A stretch of 64,000 bases of DNA from Pleurocapsa sp. PCC 7319 (GTDB taxonomy: Bacteria; Cyanobacteriota; Cyanobacteriia; Cyanobacteriales; Xenococcaceae). Under the pieces are notes generated by a model. The model did not search any database and was not told the DNA's origin. It was given only the letters and a program-made list of their open reading frames with translations. The DNA lies in assembly GCF_000332195.1 (NCBI RefSeq), contig NZ_KB235922.1:6049322-6113321 (forward strand), written 5' to 3'. Made by a program: the position numbers and the translations under genes. This document shows, piece after piece, positions 47,738-57,308 of this stretch. The number at the start of each line of letters is the position of its first letter. The stretch's first letter is position 1.

Positions 47738-48529
47738 CTAGCCTGCCTGAGGAACTCTTTCTATTTGAGCATAGCCACTAAATAAAAGCATTTTTCCTTC
47801 AGTTTCTAACCGATTGAGACGTAGTTTAACTCCATCAAGATTAAAACGGTCTAAATCTACCATTTCATTGAGAATTTCTCCCAAAGCGTTAGTTAATTTT
47901 TCAGAGGTATCCTGTAACTTGGGAGAGATATCTTGCGGCTCAAACTGAATATTTTCAAAGAGAACTCTTCTCCGTTTAGAAATGCCTAAAACACAGTTGA
48001 GATTTACTGGAACTGTGGTATCATTCCAGCTGGCTTGAGCTGTTAGCTTGACCTTATTTCCCGGCAAAAGTTTTACTTCAATATTGTTGAAGGAAACTGG
48101 CTTACCTCCAGATATTGCCGTCAAAACATCGGGAGTCAAATTTTCTAAGCGCTTTCTAACTAAATCTGCCTCAAAAGATTTATTAATATCAGCTTCCGAT
48201 AATTTGACCTTGGCGATCGCCTGAGTAGGCTGCTTGAGAGAGATTTTCCCTTTTACTGCCGAACCAAAATCCAAAGAAACAGCATCCGTCTCAAAAGACA
48301 TTTCCTCTGTACGAAATTGCCTACGTATTACCAACCCACGTCCACTCATTTTAAAGCTATCGATGGTACCCTGTAGCAGCTTACTAGACGGATTACATTT
48401 CACCGCTACTTCTACTGCCTCGCTATGAGTAAATAAGTGACGGATTGTGTTGCTTGCGACAGTGTTAATTAGGGACTCTCCCCAATCTCCGCCTTTATTA
48501 TTACCAAAACCAACAAATCCACCAAACAT
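47738..48529 (-). CDS. DUF2993 (LmeA-like) protein
   Basis: About 263 residues, started at ATG 48529; the longer frame starts at TTG. The DUF2993 pattern is visible: GESLINTVASNTIRHLFTHS, VEVAVKCNPSSKLLQGTIDS, MSGRGLVIRR and TADAVSLD-type strands ending in LNRLETEGKMLLFSGYAQIE. The family includes LmeA, a mycobacterial phospholipid-binding protein, but members in cyanobacteria are uncharacterised. It lies beside an alpha/beta hydrolase on the same strand. Confidence 0.82.
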   Translation of the reverse strand: MFGGFVGFGNNKGGDWGESLINTVASNTIRHLFTHSEAVEVAVKCNPSSKLLQGTIDSFKMSGRGLVIRRQFRTEEMSFETDAVSLDFGSAVKGKISLKQPTQAIAKVKLSEADINKSFEADLVRKRLENLTPDVLTAISGGKPVSFNNIEVKLLPGNKVKLTAQASWNDTTVPVNLNCVLGISKRRRVLFENIQFEPQDISPKLQDTSEKLTNALGEILNEMVDLDRFNLDGVKLRLNRLETEGKMLLFSGYAQIERVPQAG

Positions 48530-48584
48530 AAAGCTATAGATTGAGTTACTCTTACCTTGTAACAAATTATTAAGAAGTCAGCAA

Positions 48585-49493
48585 TCAAGATTGCAGCCCA
48601 ATTATGGATAAAACCCAGTTTGTGATTAGGGTATTTACTTGTTCTGGTATTTCATCATGAGGGCAATGACCCGCCTTAAGATAATACTCTGTTAATTGAG
48701 CATAATGCTGACTAAATTTATTGCTTCTTTCTCTAGCATTGATCCAGGGATCATTTTCACCCCATAAAAGTAGTAAAGGACATTGCATTTGACTAAGCAG
48801 TACATCAACTTTTTCACCCTGAGGAGTTTTAAATACTGAATTAAAAACAGCTGCTGCTCCTCGATCGCAGGAGGGACGATAAATATCATCCACTAGCTGC
48901 TCGGTAACAGCACTACGATCCAGATAAACTTTATTCAGCGTTTTGCGGATTACAGAGGGACGACGAAGATACTGGAATAAAAGAAAGCTGGCCCAAGGCT
49001 GCAAAAGAATTGAGCGCATCAACTTACCGATAAAATTAGGTTGGGATTTTTGAGTTGATTGGGCTTGAGTATCCGTAAAAGGACCTGCACTATTGAGCAA
49101 AATTAAACCAACTGTAGATTGAGGATATTCTGCCGCCACAGTAAGAGAAGCATACCCCCCCAAAGAGTTTCCCGCTAAGATTGTGGGCTGACAAATTACC
49201 TCATCAATAAAGTCATGTAGCTGTTCTCGCCAAAGATTGCCACTGTATTCTAGGTTAGGTTTGGCAGAGCGTCCAAAACCTAAAAGATCAATCGCCCAAA
49301 CTTGAAACTGTTTTTGTAGCTGAGCAATATTTTTGCGCCAATGATCGGTAGAGGCCCCAAAACCATGTACGAGAAGTAAAGGTGGTTTTTGGGGCTGCTG
49401 TTCTCCGGCACAAACGTAATAGATCGGATTGCCCCGCCACTGCCAGTATGTGCCCGGACTAGATTGCATTATCGGTGAAGAAGTTAAGGGCAT
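48585..49493 (-). CDS. Alpha/beta-fold hydrolase
   Basis: A 302-residue hydrolase. The oxyanion motif is LLVHGFGASTDHW (~40), the nucleophile elbow AGNSLGGYASL (Ser ~105), the acid GENDPWINARE (~245) and the catalytic His GHCPHDEIPE (~273). A cap domain lies between 135 and 215. It resembles the thylakoid/plastid hydrolase group near pheophytinase-type proteins, but the substrate cannot be given. Confidence 0.88.
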   Translation of the reverse strand: MPLTSSPIMQSSPGTYWQWRGNPIYYVCAGEQQPQKPPLLLVHGFGASTDHWRKNIAQLQKQFQVWAIDLLGFGRSAKPNLEYSGNLWREQLHDFIDEVICQPTILAGNSLGGYASLTVAAEYPQSTVGLILLNSAGPFTDTQAQSTQKSQPNFIGKLMRSILLQPWASFLLFQYLRRPSVIRKTLNKVYLDRSAVTEQLVDDIYRPSCDRGAAAVFNSVFKTPQGEKVDVLLSQMQCPLLLLWGENDPWINARERSNKFSQHYAQLTEYYLKAGHCPHDEIPEQVNTLITNWVLSIIGLQS

Positions 49494-49852
49494 CGGAGAC
49501 CACTATTTAATAATTATTAAGTTATCTTAACTTTTTTATTGTCCATTTGACTTTAGCTGAAGTTATATTATCAATGGGCGATTCTAATTACTGCTTCGAT
49601 TGGAACTAGACATCACAATTTATGATGTCATTAATAAATTTGACTAATATATGGTTTCAGTTCTTTTTAGATCGCAGTAAAATCTGTAAATATAAAAGGA
49701 TGATTTGTATTGATTATGGCTACTTTCAAACCGCATATTACTTAGTATTACAACTGATTATGCTTAATAGGTGGTAGTAATTAGTATTTACTTACCAGAC
49801 AAATCATGACATTGAAAATAATTTGTAATTCAGCTAAATACAAAAAGTTTTA
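49494..49852. other. Promoter region of clpS
   Basis: About 360 bases, AT-rich, between divergent genes. No open frame of note. It holds the hydrolase promoter (minus) and the clpS promoter (plus). Confidence 0.4.
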
Positions 49853-49858
49853 AAGGAG
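49853..49858 (+). promoter_or_regulatory. Ribosome binding site of clpS
   Basis: AAGGAG lies 8 bases before GTG 49867 and supports that start for clpS. Confidence 0.75.
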
Positions 49859-49866
49859 ATATAACT

Positions 49867-50160
49867 GTGTCCGCGGGAACTTCTGTAATTGATAAAAGTT
49901 CAACTTCAACTGTGCGTAAACACGCACCTCGCTATAAAGTTCTACTCCACAACGATGATTTCAACTCAATGGAGTATGTCGTACAGGTTTTGATGCAGAC
50001 TATTGGTGGTATGACTCAACCGCAAGCAGTCAACATTATGATGGAAACTCATAACAATGGTATCGGCTTAGTTATTACTTGTGCATTAGAACCTGCAGAA
50101 TTTTATTGTGAAACTCTTGGTAATCATGGGTTGACTAGTACTATTGAACCCGATGAGTAA
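49867..50160 (+). CDS. clpS: ATP-dependent Clp protease adaptor ClpS
   Basis: A 97-residue adaptor that hands N-degron substrates to ClpCP. Conserved parts are YKVLLHNDDFNSMEYVVQVL and the substrate-pocket region through PQAVNIMMETHNNGIGLV. The start is GTG 49867, 8 bases after AAGGAG. Cyanobacteria carry ClpS1 and often ClpS2; this one looks like the standard ClpS1 type. Confidence 0.93.
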   Translation: MSAGTSVIDKSSTSTVRKHAPRYKVLLHNDDFNSMEYVVQVLMQTIGGMTQPQAVNIMMETHNNGIGLVITCALEPAEFYCETLGNHGLTSTIEPDE

Positions 50161-50219
50161 TGGACGAGGCTGAGGGATGTTATGGTGAATTCTGCCGGTT
50201 ATTAATGGTTGATCTTTAA

Positions 50220-51044
50220 TTGTCAATTGCCCTCTATTTAAAAAAAATATCAAAATTGCCAACATCATTGAGGTTGTTAATCTTCATTGGTGTTTTGTCT
50301 ATTTTATGGCTACCGTTAGCGATTCCAATTAATTGGTTACTGCGCCATGACAGTAACCTTGCCACCATTGTTACCATGGCTGTGCTGTTCCTAGAACTAC
50401 TATGTTTGTGGCAATTGTGGGGCAAATTAGTCTATGGTGAAACGAATATTTTTGCCCGATATGGTTTAGAAAAAAGCGGCAGAAACAGCAGAGAATTCTT
50501 GAGCGGTCTAGCCATTGGTTTTTGGGTTTGTTTGGGCCTATTCATTGTGGAAGCACTGCTAGGATGGATTGAAGTCAAAACCCCTTCGGCTAACTTGCTT
50601 AAAATCATTGCTGAAGGGTTGCTTAGTGCCTGTGGAATTAGTTTGGCAGAAGAATTGTTATTTCGTGGTTGGTTGCTCGATGAGTTACAACAAGGCTACA
50701 ACAAGAAGCAGTGCCTCTGGATCGGGGCAATAATGTTTGCTTTGGCTCATTTTATCAAACCAGTTGCAGAGATAATTCGCACGGGGGTTACTTTTCCGGC
50801 TTTAGTAATGCTGGGATTAATTCTCACCTTAGCTAAATACCAACATAGCGATCGCCTGGGCACCTCGATCGGCATCCACGCTGGTTTAGTTTGGAGTTAC
50901 TACATTGTTAATGTTGGTGAGCTAATTCAATATACAAATCAAGTTCCTGTCTGGGTTACAGGAATTAATGGAAATCCCATCGCCGGGGTAATGGGATTAA
51001 TTTTTTTAACAGCTTTAATGTTAGTAATGACTAGAAATCATTAA
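50220..51044 (+). CDS. CPBP-family intramembrane glutamic endopeptidase
   Basis: A 274-residue membrane protein with about seven helices. The CPBP/Rce1-like motifs are EELLFRGWLLDEL (Glu-Glu-x3-Arg) and a later ALAHFIK His, followed by a third conserved His/Asn region (GIHAGLVWSY). Such proteins are intramembrane proteases (Abi/CAAX family). The start appears to be TTG 50220, as no in-frame ATG precedes the first helix. It is 59 bases after clpS, so cotranscription is possible. Confidence 0.82.
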   Translation: MSIALYLKKISKLPTSLRLLIFIGVLSILWLPLAIPINWLLRHDSNLATIVTMAVLFLELLCLWQLWGKLVYGETNIFARYGLEKSGRNSREFLSGLAIGFWVCLGLFIVEALLGWIEVKTPSANLLKIIAEGLLSACGISLAEELLFRGWLLDELQQGYNKKQCLWIGAIMFALAHFIKPVAEIIRTGVTFPALVMLGLILTLAKYQHSDRLGTSIGIHAGLVWSYYIVNVGELIQYTNQVPVWVTGINGNPIAGVMGLIFLTALMLVMTRNH

Positions 51045-51441
51045 CTGGTAAATTTTTAGTTTAATCTCGCTAAGCAGGAAATTGACATTTTACCTATATT
51101 CTAGATCCGTGGATTTTCTATAAGATGTCTAATGTGAATTAGAAAATTTAGAGACACGATTTGGTAGTTACTAAAGGCAATTACTGAAAATTAGTAATTG
51201 TAAAGGTCATAATAAAAAATTCAAATTACCAAATTTTGTTACTTGGTTTCTCAAAATAATCCAAAAATACCAAGTCGTGTGGTGATAGTGTCTGAAGGAC
51301 ATGATTAATCAGCTATAAACCTTTTGATTATCTTAGTAGTTTTTCATTGACTACGTAGATAGATGGTATTAGCTGACCCTAAAGACACAGTAGTGTTTTT
51401 TTGCTTTATGTAGTTGATCTTAAGTATAAGAGATGGTCAAG
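51045..51441. other. Intergenic region, no gene seen
   Basis: AT-rich, with no coding frame I can support. Confidence 0.4.
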
Positions 51442-51502
51442 TTGACCAACGGTCACATAACACTCCGTCGTTTTACGGTGGAGCAATCTGTGATTAGCTT
51501 GT
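51442..51502 (-). repeat. Hairpin repeat element B (IS200/IS605-end-like)
   Basis: Read on the minus strand it begins ACAAGCTAATCACAGATTGC, carries a short hairpin (CTCC...GGAG, 51463-51483) and ends GACCGTTGGTCAA. The blocks match element A at 28561-28673. Confidence 0.55.
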
Positions 51503-51682
51503 CCAGAAAAGCCTAGTGCTTAGAAAAGCTTGGGGCTCAGAAACTTTTGATATTAACGTTTTTTGTTGAGCATACATGGGGACTAGCCAATTAGTCTTGC
51601 GCCTGACAGCTACGCCGATTCTTACTGTTAATTCACATCAGGCGTATGAGAATTTTCACAGCAAATTTTTTATAAGAGATTA

Positions 51683-53080
51683 ATGAGCCGGAATCAACTG
51701 TTATCCAAAAATGCGATTTTTTCACCCACTAGCGAACTCGAAAGATGGTTAGAAGAGCACCGTCAGTTTTGTGACATGGAAGCGGAGGAAATTAGCTGGC
51801 AAAGATCAAAAGAATGGAAGTTTGAGGATCGCGAGCTGCGACATTTATCCGGGGGATTTTTCTCTATTGTGGGAGCAACAGTCTACCTCAATGACCAAGA
51901 ACAAACTCATCTAGAGCAGCCCTTAATTAATCAGCCAGAAATCGGCATTCTTGGTTTCATGGTCCGAAAGAATGGCAGTCAACTAGAAATCTTGGTTCAA
52001 GCCAAACCAGAACCAGGAAATATTGGATTAATACAAGCTGCGCCTTCAGTTCAGGCAACCGAAAGTAACTACAAAAGAAGGCATCATGGTAAGGAAACTC
52101 CATTTCTCGAGTATTTCTTGGGATCGCCAAAGGCGACTATTCTAGCAGATAGTCTTCAGTCAGAGCAGGGAACAAGATTTCTTGGCAAGTATAATCGCAA
52201 CATGATTATTGAGATTGCTGAAGATGTAGCTTTCTCAGAGAGTTCACCTTATAAATGGACTCGGATCGAAAATTTGTGTTCCCTGTTAATTCAGGATTTT
52301 AAAATCAATACTGACGCTAGGTCTGTTTTAGTTTGTAGTTCTTGGTCGACCATAACTCCAAACCAGCAACCATTTTCGCGTTGGCGAGAGCTGGAAGGAA
52401 TAGGAGAAGCTTTACTCAATTCGTACGAAGCTCAAGAGCAAGATTATGCTCTCTCAAGCCGAGATATTATTGATAGATTGGAGCACTGCCGCAACACGGC
52501 TAAATTTACGACTAAGATAGTCAGTATAAGTGACCTAAAACACTGGGAGATGACTGAAAACGTCATCAGGTCGACAAATGAAGATAGCTTTGAAGTCCGA
52601 CAGTTTCAAGTCAAAACAACGGAGCGTGAGGTTGCTCAATGGGATCAGCCCCTCGTGGTCTCTGAAGAAGAAGGAGAGGTTATTCTTTACGCTCAAGAAA
52701 AAAATGGCGTACTTCACTTTTTGTTCAACTGTCGGGCAGAAATAGGTTTTCGCGAATGTTGCCAGTATGGTCCGACAATTCAGAACCTGAATAATGAGTC
52801 TTTTATTTTGTCTGCTTTTGAAGCCAAGGAAAACGAACTCAAAAATTATCTGAGTCGAGCAAAGCTTTTGGTATCCAATTTGCACTCCGATGAGGGTGGT
52901 CGCTTTTATAAGTGCATTTCTAGATATAGTATTTACCTTTTAGACAAGGATGAGGCGATTGACCTTGGGGAAAATCTGTCGTGGATGACTATGCAGCAGA
53001 TTGAGTTCTTTGCCAATCGTCAAGGCTTTTTTTCCAATGAGGCCAGAAGCTTGATTTCTATGCTGATAGCATATATATAA
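51683..53080 (+). CDS. NDP-hexose 2,3-dehydratase family protein
   Basis: A 465-residue protein of the family that removes the 2-hydroxyl of NDP-4-keto-6-deoxyhexoses in deoxysugar pathways (TylCVI/EvaA type). Two homologous halves are seen, each with a W.....(E/R).I.R. ...(F).V and L(V/I).(Q/A)..P(E)PG-type core: SKEWKFEDRELRHLSGGFF and FMVRKNGSQLEILVQAKPEP in the first, KHWEMTENVIRSTNEDSFEV and NGVLHFLFNCRAEIGFRE in the second. It precedes a glycosyltransferase by about 10 bases. Other deoxysugar genes (RmlA/B, C-3 ketoreductase, aminotransferase) are not in the window. Confidence 0.85.
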   Translation: MSRNQLLSKNAIFSPTSELERWLEEHRQFCDMEAEEISWQRSKEWKFEDRELRHLSGGFFSIVGATVYLNDQEQTHLEQPLINQPEIGILGFMVRKNGSQLEILVQAKPEPGNIGLIQAAPSVQATESNYKRRHHGKETPFLEYFLGSPKATILADSLQSEQGTRFLGKYNRNMIIEIAEDVAFSESSPYKWTRIENLCSLLIQDFKINTDARSVLVCSSWSTITPNQQPFSRWRELEGIGEALLNSYEAQEQDYALSSRDIIDRLEHCRNTAKFTTKIVSISDLKHWEMTENVIRSTNEDSFEVRQFQVKTTEREVAQWDQPLVVSEEEGEVILYAQEKNGVLHFLFNCRAEIGFRECCQYGPTIQNLNNESFILSAFEAKENELKNYLSRAKLLVSNLHSDEGGRFYKCISRYSIYLLDKDEAIDLGENLSWMTMQQIEFFANRQGFFSNEARSLISMLIAYI

Positions 53081-53089
53081 AATTTGAAT

Positions 53090-54172
53090 ATGATTTCAAA
53101 ACATATAACGTTAGTAATTGCAACCTACAAACGTGTTGACACCCTGAGATGTGTACTCAAATCCCTCATTCTACAACAATACCAGGACTGGACTGCAATT
53201 GTTGTTGGCGACTGCTGTAGCGATGAAACGGCAGAGATGATCCACTCTTTAGGAGAGTCTCGTATTAAGTACTACAATTTTCCTGAACGATTTGGCGAGC
53301 AATCTGGTCCCAATAATTTTGGTTTACAATTAGTTCAAGGCGAGTTTGTTAGTTTTCTAAATCATGACGACCTTTTACTCAGGGATCACTTAGGTTACTC
53401 CCTGGAGCAGATGATCGCACAAGGTAGTGATTTCCATATTGGTCAATGTGCCAATGCCACTAAAGTAAAATTCGAGGATAATGGTACTATAATCCCCGAG
53501 TTTACCGAGCTTCTTCCTGAATCGAGAGATTTAAATTATCTAATTTTGTCGAATGCCATGCTGTTCGAGCCGAGCAGCTTTTGGCTAATACGAACATCCT
53601 ATGCTAGAGCAATTGGTAACTGGAAACCGTCAAACAGTTTATGGCGACCCTCTTTGCGGGACTGGCTCATGCGAGCTTGGCGTTTAGGAGGTAAATTCTC
53701 CTTCGGTGACAAAGTTACTGGTCTTCGATTTCTTACTCAAAATGCCCGAAAAGGAACGCTATTGTATACCAACACTAGTCCCGAACATGATTATATGATT
53801 CAATGCTTTGAGAATGAATCTCCAGATGGGATTCGCCAATTGATTCAGCACCAGATCGAGTCAGCAAGCAAGGCAGAAGTATCAACTCAACCGCAAGAGG
53901 AGCAGTATGATTGGAGTGATTTGCACTTTCTGAATATTAATTGGGGTGAATATGAAACTAAAATTTTACAATACTTCTTCGTGAGGCAAATGCTCGGTTC
54001 TCTCTATTTATGGTTCGGTTTCGATCATCTAAACTTCAGATCTCGCCTCTTATCCCGTCCTAAAGGATCTTTTCACAAGAAGCTGCTTAAGCATCGAACA
54101 GGGGAAAATATTTCTAAAATGCCCAATATCTCAAATTTGTTACAAAATCCCGAGGCATATCGAGTTTTGTAG
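53090..54172 (+). CDS. Glycosyltransferase family 2
   Basis: A 360-residue GT-A glycosyltransferase. Nucleotide-sugar binding starts at ITLVIATYKRVDTLRCVLKS; GDCCSDETAEMI follows, and the metal-binding DxD-type motif is SFLNHDDLLLRDH (~93). The C-terminal ~170 residues are less conserved. ATG 53090 is preferred to TTG 53084. It directly follows the NDP-hexose 2,3-dehydratase gene, so it may transfer the deoxysugar, though the acceptor is unknown. Confidence 0.88.
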   Translation: MISKHITLVIATYKRVDTLRCVLKSLILQQYQDWTAIVVGDCCSDETAEMIHSLGESRIKYYNFPERFGEQSGPNNFGLQLVQGEFVSFLNHDDLLLRDHLGYSLEQMIAQGSDFHIGQCANATKVKFEDNGTIIPEFTELLPESRDLNYLILSNAMLFEPSSFWLIRTSYARAIGNWKPSNSLWRPSLRDWLMRAWRLGGKFSFGDKVTGLRFLTQNARKGTLLYTNTSPEHDYMIQCFENESPDGIRQLIQHQIESASKAEVSTQPQEEQYDWSDLHFLNINWGEYETKILQYFFVRQMLGSLYLWFGFDHLNFRSRLLSRPKGSFHKKLLKHRTGENISKMPNISNLLQNPEAYRVL

Positions 54173-54293
54173 ACCAAGTGGATCAGAGTCGACGCGGCAG
54201 CAATTTTCCTTTTTGAAAAGAATTCATATTTCTCCATCTCATACGAAATCCTGTTCAGATACAGTTTCTACAACACTACCTATAATAATCAAA

Positions 54294-54338
54294 ACCTGTT
54301 CACACCAAGATAATTAGGTGGAACAGGTCATTTTTTTT
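54294..54338. terminator. Bidirectional terminator between convergent genes
   Basis: ACCTGTTC-CACC pairs with GGTG-GAACAGGT around a 10-base loop. CATTTTTTTT follows on the plus strand, and a shorter T run follows on the minus strand. It serves the glycosyltransferase (plus) and DUF1822 (minus) genes. Confidence 0.8.
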
Positions 54339-54402
54339 GAGTCATAATATTACACGGTGTTTTACCGCTGCAATGTGTGTTGAACTGACTTAAATTAAGT
54401 GT

Positions 54403-55587
54403 TTAAAACTGCAATACTTCTGGCTGATAGTTGTCGGGCGTAGGTTCTATTTGCCAAACTAGGGATTCTCCAGCATCTAAATCTACTTCCAAGCAGAGCT
54501 GCTCTACTGGTTCAGTTGCTAGATCTTCGTTACCTTCAAAAGCCTGTAAATCTTCGGTGAGTAATCTGAGCTTAAAGCCAGCGGGGATCATACCACCAGG
54601 TGTAAGACTGCGCAATTCAAAACGCCATGAACTTAGATCAGGCAGAGGAAGAATTTTTAATTCATAAGACTGATTGGCGATCGCAACTTGTTTAGCCAAG
54701 CCAAACGAGGGAACTGCACTGCTAGTAGTTGGTTCTGGAGTAGCAACACCTCTAGCACCAATCGCGCTAGGAGTCATTTCGATTGGTCTCCAACCCAAAT
54801 CTGTAGTTAAGTTAGTCATACCCTGCTGTAACCACTGCAATACTGGAGTTTTGTATGTTACACCACGGCGAGTTGCTGCCAAGCGACGACACCAGTTTTT
54901 ATTTTGCACTAAGGCTGCCCAGGTACGGAAGGGAACAGCTAACCGAGGTAATAGTATGGAGCGATCGCCTAAACGCTTGATTAAGTTCTCAGCTTGAGTA
55001 GGAGCGATCGCTGTCACAGGTTCAACCTCCACTTGAGTTACTTCCTCGGGGCATAATTCTCTAGCTACCCACAAGACATCAATATCGGAGATTAATTCGT
55101 CATCAGTCAAAGTATAGGTACGGTCATTATGACTAAAGTTAGCGCTAGTTTTTAACTGTTGGTGAGTAGCATAGCCCCAAACGCGGATGTAGCCAGCATC
55201 AACATTCACCTGAACTGCTAAATAGTAGTCTGCTGACCATTCAGGAATGTCAATCCATTCTTGAGGAACTCGTAATTCACTTAAGTCTTCAGCTTCAGAG
55301 GGAATTAAGACTAGTTTGGCATCTTTGAGACTAATTGCAGTACCGTTGACTACCTCCCAAATGTCATTATTAGTAGCTAGATCGAAACTTGCTTGAGCTG
55401 AACTATCTTCTTCTGTTTGTAACCAAGGTAAAAAAGCATTTAATGTTACTTGGTTGAGATAGTTTTGCCAACGACTATGGTCGTTGACCACATTTGAGCT
55501 TTGTGACCAAGCTTGATTAATAATAGTTTCGTTTAGTTCGAGAACTAATTGAGTGGGGTTAAATAAACTTTGGTTTACGGTAGTCAT
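54403..55587 (-). CDS. DUF1822 family protein, second copy
   Basis: A 394-residue DUF1822 protein. Landmarks are WQNYLNQVTLNAFLPWLQTE (~45), LRVPQEWIDIPEWSADYYLA (~107), IRVWGYATHQQL and the C-terminal LCLEVDLDAGESLVWQIEP. It is longer than the first copy because of a central Thr/Ala/Pro-containing stretch (~205-300). AGGAGT sits 6 bases before the start. It follows a sigma factor gene with a 33-base gap, the same order as at 34.7-36.7 kb, but no CHAT gene follows. Confidence 0.82.
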   Translation of the reverse strand: MTTVNQSLFNPTQLVLELNETIINQAWSQSSNVVNDHSRWQNYLNQVTLNAFLPWLQTEEDSSAQASFDLATNNDIWEVVNGTAISLKDAKLVLIPSEAEDLSELRVPQEWIDIPEWSADYYLAVQVNVDAGYIRVWGYATHQQLKTSANFSHNDRTYTLTDDELISDIDVLWVARELCPEEVTQVEVEPVTAIAPTQAENLIKRLGDRSILLPRLAVPFRTWAALVQNKNWCRRLAATRRGVTYKTPVLQWLQQGMTNLTTDLGWRPIEMTPSAIGARGVATPEPTTSSAVPSFGLAKQVAIANQSYELKILPLPDLSSWRFELRSLTPGGMIPAGFKLRLLTEDLQAFEGNEDLATEPVEQLCLEVDLDAGESLVWQIEPTPDNYQPEVLQF

Positions 55588-55620
55588 CGGAGTACTCCTG
55601 TTTAATATATTTTTTCTTAG

Positions 55621-56811
55621 TTATTGGTCGCTGTCGTAATAACCAGCTAACCATTCTTCTAATAGTGAGCTTATGTTGTCGAGTACGTCCGATGTCAAAG
55701 AAATATGCATAGTTTCTTGGGTCCATTTTGCCAAAGCTTTGAGCAGCACTTTTCTGGCCCGAGATAATTTGCGAGAAATTGTATATTGTTGGGTATTTAA
55801 CTCCTGGGCAATTTCAGCTTGTTTAAGTCCTAGGGAATAATAAAGTTCTAATAATTTTCGCTCTTCGGGTTTTAATTTTTGAATGCAGGCAGTTAAAAAC
55901 TGATTAATATCTGTCTGCTGTTGACTACGTTGTTCTGCCTCTTCATCCGCAATCATATCTGTTAACAGGGAATCGTCAACTTCGCCGACGATGGAATCGA
56001 CTATTTCTCCAGAATCATAACCTGGTTTAGGTCTATTAATTGATGTGACACTGGGAAACAAGTAGGAACGGACCGCTTTGACGCAAACTAGCATCCACTT
56101 TTCTATATTTTCTGGAGTTGCAGCTTTACCAGCCTGCTTGAGTTGAGTTCGACGTTCTTGATTATAGAAATTCGCGATCGCTACCCAAGTTTCCCGTTCT
56201 GGTTTAGGTAGCTTACGAGTAGAACTAGCTCGCTCTGGTACATAAATCGTCTTCAGACAATTCCAGGCTAAGATGTATTGCTCAACTACTTCCTGGTCTA
56301 GTCCGGCACTAGCAAGTGCTTCGGTCATTCTTTTCTGACTTAGTTTACGTAGCAGCGACCAATCAGAGCAGATATCAATTTCTCGTTTTTGTCTTAATAG
56401 CTCCCGAATTAGATTACCAAAGGTAATACTGGCATAGCTTTTAAGGTTAAATCCTCGTTCGCGATCAAATCCTTTGAGAACTTTATCAATTCCAGCGATC
56501 GCCACTTGAAAACAATCAGGTACTGTATACTGATTGCTACTAAAGCCGCTAATGGTTTTGGTTGATGACCAAAAACATACTTCTTGCAAATAAGCTGCTA
56601 AATGTTCTCTTGCCAGGCTTTGAGGTTGCTTTTGCCAAATTTGATGCCAATATAACGCCCAAAAGTTGTCCGAACTCTCAGTAGATATCTTGTTTAATGA
56701 TTGCTTCATACTGCGACGCAATCTTGTGTCCGTCGCCCAGGTACTAAAGCGATCATAATCAAACTGGATAAAAGTAGAAAATATTTCAATTGTGTTTTGG
56801 CGAGGGAGCAT
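55621..56811 (-). CDS. Sigma-70 family RNA polymerase sigma factor
   Basis: A 396-residue sigma-like protein. Region 2 is seen at FQVAIAGIDKVLKGFDRERG continuing FNLKSYASITFGNLIRE (~105-145). Region 4 is LKPEERKLLELYYSLGLKQA followed by EIAQELNTQQYTISRKLSRA (~315-355), with a clear helix-turn-helix. Region 1 is absent and the middle is long and unusual, as in cyanobacterial group-3/4 sigma factors. It forms an operon with the DUF1822 gene. Confidence 0.85.
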   Translation of the reverse strand: MLPRQNTIEIFSTFIQFDYDRFSTWATDTRLRRSMKQSLNKISTESSDNFWALYWHQIWQKQPQSLAREHLAAYLQEVCFWSSTKTISGFSSNQYTVPDCFQVAIAGIDKVLKGFDRERGFNLKSYASITFGNLIRELLRQKREIDICSDWSLLRKLSQKRMTEALASAGLDQEVVEQYILAWNCLKTIYVPERASSTRKLPKPERETWVAIANFYNQERRTQLKQAGKAATPENIEKWMLVCVKAVRSYLFPSVTSINRPKPGYDSGEIVDSIVGEVDDSLLTDMIADEEAEQRSQQQTDINQFLTACIQKLKPEERKLLELYYSLGLKQAEIAQELNTQQYTISRKLSRARKVLLKALAKWTQETMHISLTSDVLDNISSLLEEWLAGYYDSDQ

Positions 56812-57308
56812 TAATCGACCAAATAATAGATGTAGTAATCTTGGATATTAACAGAAAGTTACTCTGTCGTTATTTTAAACCCCACTCTACAATTTCTGCC
56901 CATAGTCAATAATTATAGTTATGTAGCATTTAATTGCAGAAACAGAGAACATAACGAATTTTCCAATCACTTAACCAAAATACTACACAATGCTGATTCA
57001 GAGATAGTCTTATTTTTCTCGATCTAAAAGAAAGCTATCTTTGCTATTTTCTGAACTTGCCTTAAGGTTTAATGTTGCTTGTTAGTTTATACAAGTTACC
57101 TCTATGCTAAGAAGGTAAATTTAGGATTTTAAAAGGTTGTAATTTCGAATTTATCAATAAATTGTCATCAATTACTGTAGTTAATATGTGATACATTTTA
57201 GTTTAAACTGAGAAGTTTTTACCAACAATATTTAAGTAGGTTTATAGAGACAGCGAATCTAATCGAGCCTTTATTTAATCTTTAAAATAAAAAATTATTT
57301 GCAATACG
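56812..57308. other. Divergent promoter region (sigma gene / FHA-ABC gene)
   Basis: A 497-base AT-rich gap. No open frame, repeat or RNA gene stands out. Confidence 0.45.

Noticed and set aside
51423-51508. 27-residue frame starting MVKLTNGHITLRR
   Set aside because: It is encoded by the hairpin repeat element B, so it is a by-product of the repeat.
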